A stretch of 5,274 bases of DNA from SCTG01 sp036005325. GTDB taxonomy: Bacteria; Nitrospirota; Nitrospiria; Nitrospirales; NS-4. The notes under the pieces are model-generated. The model saw only the letters and a list, made by a program, of their open reading frames with translations, made no database searches and was not told the DNA's origin. The translations under genes and the position numbers were made by a program. The stretch lies in contig DASYQR010000033.1 in the NCBI GenBank assembly GCA_036005325.1, forward strand, positions 1 to 5,274, written 5' to 3'. Below, piece after piece: positions 1 through 5,215 of the stretch (position 1 is its first letter; each line of letters starts with the position of its first letter).

Positions 1-138
1 CCCGATCTCTACGCGACCATCCCGCGCCGTCGCGGCCGGCACGACGGTCGCCTCGCTCGCGAACAAATCATAGCCGGCGGCGCCTTCCGAGGCTTTCACC
101 GGCAGCTTCGCCTGAGGAGACAGCCTGGTGATCTTCAC
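1..138 (-). CDS. dut: dUTP diphosphatase (dUTPase), N-terminal part, cut by window edge
   Basis: The first 46 codons of a trimeric-type dUTPase, the enzyme that hydrolyses dUTP to dUMP and diphosphate, keeping uracil out of DNA and supplying dUMP for thymidylate synthesis in the cytoplasm. The reading starts VKITRLSPQAKLP and continues into AAGYDLFASE at residues 20-29, which is dUTPase motif I (AGxDLxA, Asp24 here). A poorly conserved stretch follows and the window ends before motifs II-V, so catalytic completeness cannot be judged. The start is a GTG at 138-136 whose last two bases share the rpiA stop TGA (GTGA overlap). There is no clear Shine-Dalgarno inside the end of rpiA, so translation is probably coupled. 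No in-frame ATG lies nearby, and the homology begins right at this GTG. Identification rests on motif I and the N-terminal pattern only. Confidence 0.85.
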   Translation of the reverse strand, partial: MKITRLSPQAKLPVKASEGAAGYDLFASEATVVPAATARDGRVEIG

Positions 139-818
139 GGACGGTGGAGCGTGGCGATGCCCTGTTGGGTGGCGACCACAACAAGATCGGCGCGCCCGAC
201 GAAGAGCCCCGTGCTGACGATGCCGGGCGTCTTCTCCAGATCGGTCTCCAGCCGTACCGGATCGTCGATCTTCGGGAACCAGAGGTCCAGAATGAGATGG
301 CCCGCTTCTGTGGTAAAGAGCGCGCCTTCCTGCATGCGCGGCACTACCCGGCAGCCGAACTTCTCCAGTTTCTTGGCCACCATACGCCAGCCGAAATGCA
401 CGACTTCCACGGGGAGCGGGAACGATCCACCCAACACGGGAACCCGCTTCGCCTCATCCACGATCACCACGAACCGGGCCGCCGCCGACGCGACGATCTT
501 CTCTTTCAGGAGCGCCCCGCCACCGCCTTTGATGAGGTTCAACTGCGGATCTACTTGATCCGCACCGTCCAGCGCTATATCAATGGCCCATTCGGCGTCG
601 TCGGCCAACAATGGGATTCCAGCATGCATCGCCAACTGCGCCGTCTCCAGCGAGGTCGGGACGCCCCGGATGCGGAGACCGCCTTTGACCCGCGCCGCCA
701 GCTTGGCGATGACGTGACGGACCGTCGAGCCGGTGCCCAACCCGACGACTTGTCCGTCCTGGACATACTTCACGGCCGCCTCGGCGGCCATCTTCTTCAG
801 CGCGTCCTGGTCCATCAT
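135..818 (-). CDS. rpiA: Ribose-5-phosphate isomerase A
   Basis: Interconverts ribose 5-phosphate and ribulose 5-phosphate in the non-oxidative pentose phosphate pathway; cytoplasmic. The protein is 227 residues, close to the usual ~220. Visible motifs: phosphate-binding GLGTGST at 26-32, DGAD at 84-87, KGGGGALLKEK at 97-107, and the FPLPVEV block at 133-139. By register with the E. coli enzyme the active-site residues are Asp84, Asp87, Lys97 and Glu106, all present. The usual DGADE reads DGADQ (Gln88). The start is the first of two tandem ATGs (818-816, then 815-813). The first overlaps the upstream debranching-enzyme stop as ATGA, so coupled translation is likely, and the second would give 226 residues. 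The frame stays open upstream to 1085, but those 89 residues are an out-of-frame reading of the debranching-enzyme gene and lack RpiA character. The end overlaps dut by 4 nt (GTGA). Confidence 0.95.
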   Translation of the reverse strand: MMDQDALKKMAAEAAVKYVQDGQVVGLGTGSTVRHVIAKLAARVKGGLRIRGVPTSLETAQLAMHAGIPLLADDAEWAIDIALDGADQVDPQLNLIKGGGGALLKEKIVASAAARFVVIVDEAKRVPVLGGSFPLPVEVVHFGWRMVAKKLEKFGCRVVPRMQEGALFTTEAGHLILDLWFPKIDDPVRLETDLEKTPGIVSTGLFVGRADLVVVATQQGIATLHRP

Positions 819-2845
819 CGCTTTTTTTTGCCCGACGCGGCGCGCGGCGCTTTCTTGAACGACACCGTCTCCGCCCACGCCCGGAGCAGTTCGGCCACGC
901 TCCAGGCCTGCGCGATGCACCCACGCGGTGTGAACGGCGGGTCGCCGTCGAAGATTTCGCTCAGGTTCCCGAGTGCGCGCGCCTCCAACTGCCTGGCCAT
1001 CGGCTCCAGGAACGACCGAGCGAGGACGGGGTCTTGATAGACTTTGAGATGCGCCGTCACGAACGGGCCGAGCAGCCATCCCCACACCGTCCCCTGGTGA
1101 TAGGCCCCGTCCCGACTGCGCTGGTTTCCGCCGTACCGTCCGACATACTGTGGGTGGTCCGGTGAAAGGCTACGAAGCCCGTGCGACGTCAGGAGATGTT
1201 TCGCGCACACGTCCACGACGGCCTTTTGCTGATCGAACTCGAGCGGGCTCGCGGGCAGCGAGACCGCAAAGATCTGGTTGGGCCGCAACGACGCATCGTC
1301 GCCGTCAGGTCCATCCAGCACGTCATAGCAATAGCCCAGTGTGTCGTTCCAGTACCGCGAGAACCCGGCGGCGGCGCGCTCGGCCAGGTCGTCATATTCG
1401 TAGGCGGGCTTCTTCGCGATCCGCGCCAAGGCCGCCATCGTCCGCAGCGCATTGTACCAGAGAGCATTGACCTCCACCGGTTTGCCGATGCGCGGCGTCA
1501 CGACCCAGCCTCCGACTTTCGCGTCCATCCAGGTAAGCTGCACGCCTTCTTCGCCGGCCTGCAGGAGTCCATCGGCGTGATCCAGCCGGATCCCGTACCG
1601 CGTCCCGCGTCGGTGCCAGTCCACGATCTCGGCCAGCACGGGAAACAGTTCCCGCACAAACCGATCGTCACCCGTCGCCGCATGATAAGCGCGGACTGCC
1701 TCCACATACCAAAGCGTGGCATCCACGGTATTGTATTCGGGCGTCTCGCCGGCGTCGGGAAAGCGATTGGGGAGCATCCCCCGATCCACGAATCGCGCGA
1801 ACGTTGACAGGATCTTCTGGGCGATGGCGGGACGCCCCGTCATGAGGGTGAGCCCCGGCAGCGAGATCATCGTATCGCGGCCCCAATCTCCAAACCAATG
1901 ATAGCCAGCAATCACCGACTGGCCGTCTGGGTCCTCCATGGAGGGCCGATCCACGATGAACTGATCGGCGGCCAGGATCGCCTGCTCGACCCAGGGCGGC
2001 GACTGTTTCGCCAGATGGGGATGGGCCTTGGCATAGGTGCCGGTGAGATCCCGTTCATACTTTCTTCGCCGCGTCAGCGCCTTTATTCCGTCCAGCAAGG
2101 CGCCGCCGTCGGTGCTGAGGAAGACGGTGAGCGGCTTCCCCTCTTCGACCGTTGCCCGGATCGTCCCGGCATGCAAATGGTCCTCACGGTCCTCCAACCC
2201 GCGAGCCCGCTCGACGGGAAGATCAAAATCCCAGTGCCACTTATGCACCGTCTCGCTCTCTCCACGATCCGACAGAAGATGGTATGAGACCGCGCCGTCG
2301 TACGCGGTCACGGTGAGGCCATGGCGTACCTGCTCCACGCGCATCTGCCAGCCGTTCCCCCTGGTGCTGCCGTGGTAATCGCGATAGTTGACCAGAGCCC
2401 TGGCCGTAAGGGTGACCGGGCCGGAGCCGCGCGCCAGATCGTAGCGCACATAGGTGGTGTTGGCGCCCGCTTCCATCCAGATGCGCTTTTCCAGCAGGCC
2501 GTCCGCAAGAGCGTACGTCCAGACCGGCACGGTTCCTTCCAGCCTGAACCGTTCGAGAAACCGGTAGCCATGCGGAGCGATCGATCCGTCGTGCCAACGA
2601 TTCGCGCCCAATTCGTACGTGCGCCCTCCGTAGACGGCGGCCTCATCCAGTTTGGCGACCAGGAGCGTGCGCCCGACGGGAGGCTTCAAGGCCGCCACGA
2701 GCAAGCCGTGATATCGGCGCGTGAGCAGACCGGCGACCGTGCCGGACGCGTACCCGCCAAGTCCGTTGGTCACCAGCCATTCGCGGGCCTCGGCCTGGCT
2801 CAGGTCGCCGCAGATATCGCGTCCGAAATCGATGAAGGGTTCCAA
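815..2845 (-). CDS. Glycogen debranching enzyme (amylo-alpha-1,6-glucosidase, GH133-like)
   Basis: A 676-residue debranching enzyme of the archaeal/bacterial type, which removes alpha-1,6-linked glucose stubs from glycogen or similar glucans so phosphorylase can continue. The N-terminal sandwich domain (about 5-280) shows WLVTNGLGGYASGT at 23-36 and RRYHGLLVA at 43-51. The C-terminal (alpha/alpha)6 catalytic domain (about 285-660) shows YHWFGDWGRDT at 315-325, YNTVDATLWY at 371-380, WMDAK at 439-443, EVNALWYN at 458-465, YHQGTVWGW at 582-590 and SEIFDG at 629-634. By analogy with eukaryotic GDE glucosidase sites, Asp441 and Glu630 are plausible acid/base residues (inference). The start is a TTG at 2845-2843, 2 nt after the cytochrome stop. 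No ATG or GTG precedes it in frame before an upstream stop at 2902-2900, and family homology begins within the first residues. No good Shine-Dalgarno is visible. The tail is basic (SGKKKR) because of an A8 run. No signal peptide, so cytoplasmic. Confidence 0.93.
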   Translation of the reverse strand: MEPFIDFGRDICGDLSQAEAREWLVTNGLGGYASGTVAGLLTRRYHGLLVAALKPPVGRTLLVAKLDEAAVYGGRTYELGANRWHDGSIAPHGYRFLERFRLEGTVPVWTYALADGLLEKRIWMEAGANTTYVRYDLARGSGPVTLTARALVNYRDYHGSTRGNGWQMRVEQVRHGLTVTAYDGAVSYHLLSDRGESETVHKWHWDFDLPVERARGLEDREDHLHAGTIRATVEEGKPLTVFLSTDGGALLDGIKALTRRRKYERDLTGTYAKAHPHLAKQSPPWVEQAILAADQFIVDRPSMEDPDGQSVIAGYHWFGDWGRDTMISLPGLTLMTGRPAIAQKILSTFARFVDRGMLPNRFPDAGETPEYNTVDATLWYVEAVRAYHAATGDDRFVRELFPVLAEIVDWHRRGTRYGIRLDHADGLLQAGEEGVQLTWMDAKVGGWVVTPRIGKPVEVNALWYNALRTMAALARIAKKPAYEYDDLAERAAAGFSRYWNDTLGYCYDVLDGPDGDDASLRPNQIFAVSLPASPLEFDQQKAVVDVCAKHLLTSHGLRSLSPDHPQYVGRYGGNQRSRDGAYHQGTVWGWLLGPFVTAHLKVYQDPVLARSFLEPMARQLEARALGNLSEIFDGDPPFTPRGCIAQAWSVAELLRAWAETVSFKKAPRAASGKKKR
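820..830 (-). other. A8 run with in-frame A AAA AAG slippery heptamer at GDE/rpiA junction
   Basis: Eight consecutive T on the plus strand (822-829) read on the minus strand as GGC AAA AAA AAG CGA TGA in the debranching-enzyme frame. This contains the A AAA AAG heptamer in the X XXY YYZ phase used for -1 frameshifting in E. coli dnaX. A -1 slip would skip the TGA and continue GCG ATG ATG into the rpiA frame, giving a debranching enzyme-RpiA fusion. No upstream Shine-Dalgarno-like stimulator is seen. The nearest GC-rich hairpin (774-789) is about 30 nt downstream, farther than is usual. Function is therefore a possibility only. Confidence 0.35.
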
Positions 2846-2847
2846 AT

Positions 2848-3216
2848 TTATTTCTGGCTCAGCGTGCGGATGTACGCGACGAGATCGCGCATCTCGCGCT
2901 CATCAATTTCGCTCATCCAACCTGGCATGGCCGTGCCAGGACGGCCGAACTTGATGGTCTCCAGCAGTTCCGCATCCTCTTTGGCTTGGGTCTTGGCCGA
3001 GGTCAGGTCCGCCGGCTTCGGATCAAGCTTGGCGGCCGCTACTCCATCGCCCTGGCCGGCGACCCCATGACAGTTGATGCAGTTCTGCTTATAAACCCGT
3101 TCGCCCGCTTCGAGATCGGCTTTCGGCAGTCTGGCGCGCTGGCTTTCCACCTGGCCGATCCAGAACGTGGCGCTCGCCATGCCGATGATCGCCATCATTC
3201 CGACTCGTCGCAGCAC
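2848..3216 (-). CDS. Exported mono-heme class I c-type cytochrome
   Basis: A 122-residue small electron carrier. Residues 1-21 form a signal peptide or N-terminal anchor (MLRR basic end, then a hydrophobic stretch from about 5 to 21), so the protein should be exported to the periplasm. The single heme site is CINCH at 46-50 (Cys46, Cys49, His50), and Met97 in GTAMPGW is the likely distal iron ligand. The C-terminal helix DLVAYIRTLSQK is typical of the cytochrome c class I/CBB3-type fold. The start is a GTG at 3216-3214, chosen because a clear GAGGTGA Shine-Dalgarno lies 4 nt upstream; a later ATG at 3198 would cut into the signal peptide. This is the first gene of the minus-strand run and ends 2 nt before the debranching enzyme. 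The redox partner cannot be told from the sequence. Confidence 0.94.
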   Translation of the reverse strand: MLRRVGMMAIIGMASATFWIGQVESQRARLPKADLEAGERVYKQNCINCHGVAGQGDGVAAAKLDPKPADLTSAKTQAKEDAELLETIKFGRPGTAMPGWMSEIDEREMRDLVAYIRTLSQK

Positions 3217-3220
3217 ACGA

Positions 3221-3227
3221 TCACCTC
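3221..3227 (-). promoter_or_regulatory. Ribosome binding site fixing the cytochrome c GTG start
   Basis: GAGGTGA on the minus strand, separated by 4 nt (TCGT) from the GTG at 3216. It matches the anti-Shine-Dalgarno well at normal spacing and supports the GTG over the internal ATG codons at 3198 and 3195. Confidence 0.75.
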
Positions 3228-3233
3228 ACGGCC

Positions 3234-3245
3234 GGCAGACCTGCC
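3234..3245. repeat. Short inverted repeat GGCAG-AC-CTGCC in the cytochrome leader
   Basis: Five-base arms with a 2-nt centre, lying between the proposed minus-strand transcription start (about 3250) and the Shine-Dalgarno. The position would suit an operator, but a palindrome this short is easily found by chance in GC-rich DNA. Confidence 0.3.
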
Positions 3246-3256
3246 AAACCGCCGCC

Positions 3257-3285
3257 AGTATCCTACATTCCCCCAGGGCATGCAA
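3257..3285 (-). promoter_or_regulatory. Candidate sigma70-type promoter for the cytochrome c-GDE-rpiA-dut operon
   Basis: On the minus strand, TTGCAT (3285-3280) and GATACT (3262-3257) are separated by 17 nt. The -35 matches the consensus at three of six positions and the -10 at four of six, so it is weak. The position suits: transcription would begin near 3250 and leave a leader of about 34 nt. An overlapping TAGGAT is an alternative -10. Confidence 0.35.
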
Positions 3286-3293
3286 CCCGGGTT
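3284..3293. repeat. 10-bp perfect palindrome AACCCGGGTT in the divergent control region
   Basis: A self-complementary decamer between the two divergent promoter candidates, touching the proposed minus-strand -35 and lying about 10 nt upstream of the plus-strand -35. A shared operator is possible, but there is only one copy and no known regulator to match it. Confidence 0.3.
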
Positions 3294-3303
3294 TTCTCGA
3301 AGA

Positions 3304-3332
3304 TTGCCAGCGCCGCCCGTCATTGCTACAAT
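3304..3332 (+). promoter_or_regulatory. Sigma70-type promoter for the sensor kinase gene
   Basis: TTGCCA (3304-3309) and TACAAT (3327-3332) are separated by exactly 17 nt. Each hexamer matches consensus at five of six positions. Transcription would start near 3339, giving a leader of about 30 nt that contains the GGAGA at 3354-3358. This is the best promoter match in the window. Confidence 0.62.
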
Positions 3333-3353
3333 GCGGCCTGCGATGCAACCATT

Positions 3354-3358
3354 GGAGA
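3354..3358 (+). promoter_or_regulatory. Ribosome binding site for the sensor kinase GTG start
   Basis: GGAGA lies 10 nt before the GTG at 3369. The spacing is slightly long, but it is the only purine-rich match upstream, and an in-frame ATG does not occur until codon 22 (3432), inside the first domain. Confidence 0.5.
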
Positions 3359-3368
3359 ACGCCTAACC

Positions 3369-5102
3369 GTGCAACTCCCGACATCCCTGCTGAAAACCTT
3401 CAACACCACGCTGAACGACTTGGGCGCCGAGATGGCGCTGGTCGCGCTCAAAGAGGACGGGTTCGGCCCGTACCAGTCCCCAGCGAACCGCGGCTTCTCG
3501 CCCCGCGAGGTGCAGGCGATTGTCAAAACGCTGTCGCATCCTGAAGTCGGATTCGACGCCGCCGGGAACGGCAGCTCGAAATCGAAAACGGTCCGCATCA
3601 GGATGACGGCCCCCTCGCACCGGTCTCTCCTCGGCATTCCTTTGCAAGTCTCCCGTCGGGTATGCGGTGCCTTGGTGATCGGACGGAAGGATATCACCAC
3701 CTTCAGCGAGAAAGATCGGCGTCACCTGACGGAAACGGCTGAAGAACTCGAGGCCGCACTCGCCCAGGCGGGAATTCCCCTCTTGTGCCCCGCTCCATCG
3801 TCACCATCCGCGGCGCTCCCCCTGGTGATGGAAGACCTGGCGTTGGAACCGCTCATGGCCCAGATTGTGTCGATGATCCCCTACGATCGGGCGCTGCTGA
3901 CGCGGTACGATCCTCAGACCAAGACACTGACGACGCTCCTGTCTCACACGCCCGGCCACTGCGAATGGCGGGAAGGGCAGACGCTCACGCTGGACGGATC
4001 CGCCGCGGGATGGGTCATCCGGCACAAAAAGCCGCGGATGGATCGCGATCTGGCCTCAACCCAGGGCCGGTTCCTGGACTACAAGGAACTGTACAAGGAC
4101 AGGTTCAAGACGGCGCTGGGACTTCCCCTGCGAAAAGGACAGGACCTGATCGGCACCATCATCTTCGGATCCAAATCACCGGATGTCTACAACGCGGACA
4201 TGGCGCGGGCTGCCGCCCCTCAGCTGGACCAACTGGCTTCGCTGCTTCCCGCGCTGGGGCCCCGATCGGCCGGCGCCATGCCCGTCGAGAGCGCCGTGGC
4301 TCTGAGCGGCGATGAGAGTGTTGGCGCCATGGGAACGCATGATGCCGACGAGGCGCGCGAACTCCTGATCCGCCACGCACGGCAGACGGCGATCCGCGAA
4401 GTGACGACGTTCCTCGAGCAGGAAATCCAGCGGCCGCTGACAAAGACCCGCCTGGAAATCGAGGACATGGTGCGGGGACACCCCCCCCGGGAGGACGATG
4501 ATATTCTTCAACGGGTCGAGAAGGCCTCCCTAGAGCTGACGCGAATCGAGGCCATTCTCAATGAGGTCCTCGACTTTGCCAAGCCGTTGGACCTGCACCC
4601 GCGCATGGTCCGGATCCCTGAGGTCCTTGAGAGCGCGCTCGCGGTCATCACCGACGACCTGGAGAAGAACGCCATCTCGGTGACCAAACAGTTCTCCAAC
4701 GCTCTCCCGCCCATCAAGGCGGACGAGGGCAAGCTCCAACAAGTATTCCTGAGCATACTCAAGAATGCCTTGGAGGCCATGACCCCCCACGGCCACATCC
4801 ACCTCCAAGCACTGCCTCACAAAGGCGCGCGTGGGCGGCATGAGGTCGCCATCACAATTCAAAACGACGGCGCCCCGATCCCCACCGAGCATATCGGCAA
4901 GATTTTTGAGCCGGGGTTCACCACAAAGGCGGCCGGCACCGGCCTCGGTCTGGCCTCCGTCAAGAAAATCATCGAGGAGCACCGTGGACAGATCTCGATC
5001 GCCAGCGGCCCTGAGCAGGAGACGGCGGTGATCATCAGGCTCCCGGCGCATGGAACGGCGCGCCACGGCGGCCGAAACCGCCGGCGCCGCCGCCCCGCCT
5101 GA
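3369..5102 (+). CDS. Soluble two-GAF sensor histidine kinase-like protein lacking the H-box histidine
   Basis: A 577-residue signalling protein with no signal peptide or membrane segment, so cytoplasmic. Residues about 18-132 look like a divergent GAF domain (GIPLQVSRRVCGALVIGRKD at 89-108), and 152-294 are a clearer GAF domain (GLPLRKGQDLIGTIIFGSK at 251-269). A variable linker (295-330) leads to a dimerization region (about 332-405). Its H-box reads FLEQEIQRPLT (348-358), with Gln351 where the phospho-accepting His belongs; helix 2 is normal (LNEVLDFAKP, 397-406). The ATPase domain (410-562) keeps N-box Asn466, FEPGFTTK at 513-520 and GTGLGL at 523-528, while the G1 box reads NDGAPI (499-504). 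The C-terminus ends in an Arg-rich GC-coded tail. The GTG start follows a good promoter and a GGAGA. No response regulator is adjacent. It may be a non-autophosphorylating partner kinase, a phosphatase or a sensory scaffold; the ligand is unknown. Confidence 0.9.
   Translation: MQLPTSLLKTFNTTLNDLGAEMALVALKEDGFGPYQSPANRGFSPREVQAIVKTLSHPEVGFDAAGNGSSKSKTVRIRMTAPSHRSLLGIPLQVSRRVCGALVIGRKDITTFSEKDRRHLTETAEELEAALAQAGIPLLCPAPSSPSAALPLVMEDLALEPLMAQIVSMIPYDRALLTRYDPQTKTLTTLLSHTPGHCEWREGQTLTLDGSAAGWVIRHKKPRMDRDLASTQGRFLDYKELYKDRFKTALGLPLRKGQDLIGTIIFGSKSPDVYNADMARAAAPQLDQLASLLPALGPRSAGAMPVESAVALSGDESVGAMGTHDADEARELLIRHARQTAIREVTTFLEQEIQRPLTKTRLEIEDMVRGHPPREDDDILQRVEKASLELTRIEAILNEVLDFAKPLDLHPRMVRIPEVLESALAVITDDLEKNAISVTKQFSNALPPIKADEGKLQQVFLSILKNALEAMTPHGHIHLQALPHKGARGRHEVAITIQNDGAPIPTEHIGKIFEPGFTTKAAGTGLGLASVKKIIEEHRGQISIASGPEQETAVIIRLPAHGTARHGGRNRRRRRPA
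4481..4488 (+). repeat. C8 homopolymer inside the kinase dimerization region
   Basis: Eight consecutive C encode part of HisProProArg (371-374) between the two helices of the dimerization domain. Loss of one C would bring a TAG at 4531-4533 into frame, and gain of one C would bring TGA at 4499-4501 into frame. Either change leaves the two GAF domains without the ATPase domain. The frame is intact here. Confidence 0.6.
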
Positions 5103-5106
5103 CCTC

Positions 5107-5135
5107 TTGACAGGCCTTGCCGGATCAGGTATCGT
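5107..5135 (+). promoter_or_regulatory. Candidate promoter for the gene starting at 5216
   Basis: A perfect TTGACA (5107-5112), a 17-nt spacer and TATCGT (5130-5135, four of six matches), beginning 5 nt after the kinase stop. Transcription would start near 5142, giving a leader of about 74 nt. The -10 lies in the loop of an inverted repeat (5120-5150). CATAAT at 5173-5178 is a competing -10 but has no recognisable -35. Confidence 0.42.
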
Positions 5136-5163
5136 CCCGTCCTGATTCGGTCGGTCCCTGTCA
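5108..5163 (+). repeat. Nested inverted repeats between kinase and next gene
   Basis: The outer arms TGACAGG (5108-5114) and CCTGTCA (5157-5163) are perfectly complementary. Inside them, CCGGATCAGG (5120-5129) and CCTGATTCGG (5141-5150) pair at ten positions with one G-U, around an 11-nt loop. As RNA this forms a two-tier stem-loop just after the kinase stop. No T-run follows directly, so it is not a textbook terminator. As DNA the inner palindrome is centred on the proposed -10 and could be an operator. Confidence 0.55.
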
Positions 5164-5200
5164 TAGAGTCATCATAATTTTGAAGACAGTTTTTAATAAC

Positions 5201-5209
5201 GAGGGAGGG
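5201..5209 (+). promoter_or_regulatory. Strong Shine-Dalgarno for the exported-protein gene
   Basis: GAGGGAGGG contains a full GGAGG (5204-5208) 7 nt before the ATG at 5216. It is much stronger than the other initiation sites in the window and suggests high expression. Confidence 0.8.
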
Positions 5210-5215
5210 TTTGTT

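Noticed and set aside
774..789. GGCCGC/GCGGCC hairpin in rpiA as a frameshift stimulator
   Set aside because: It is about 30 nt beyond the slippery run, too far for the usual 5-9 nt spacing, and it encodes ordinary Ala/Glu codons (AAEAA) that readily give such palindromes.
144..1037. Long plus-strand open frame (297 codons) antisense to rpiA and the end of the debranching enzyme
   Set aside because: It lies opposite two clear genes, has no family resemblance and a composition typical of antisense frames in GC-rich DNA.
819..1085. N-terminal extension of the rpiA frame upstream of 818
   Set aside because: The 89 residues are Arg/Gly/Ala-rich, overlap the debranching-enzyme C-terminus in another frame and show no RpiA homology. 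The ATGA overlap marks the real start. The open frame matters only for the slippage idea.
2321..3070. Plus-strand 249-codon open frame across the cytochrome/debranching-enzyme junction
   Set aside because: Antisense to two well-identified genes, no recognisable domain and no Shine-Dalgarno noted.
2986..3366. Plus-strand open frame running through the intergenic region up to the kinase start
   Set aside because: It overlaps the cytochrome 5' end and both promoter candidates and has no family features; chance openness in GC-rich sequence.
3785..4315. Alternative plus frame of 176 codons inside the kinase
   Set aside because: It is nested in the second GAF domain of the kinase, in a different frame, and is Arg/Gly/Asp-rich with no motif.
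5066..5083. CGGCGG/CCGCCG hairpin at the kinase 3' end as an intrinsic terminator
   Set aside because: It lies inside the coding region and no T-run follows; such stems are common in Arg/Gly-coding GC-rich DNA.
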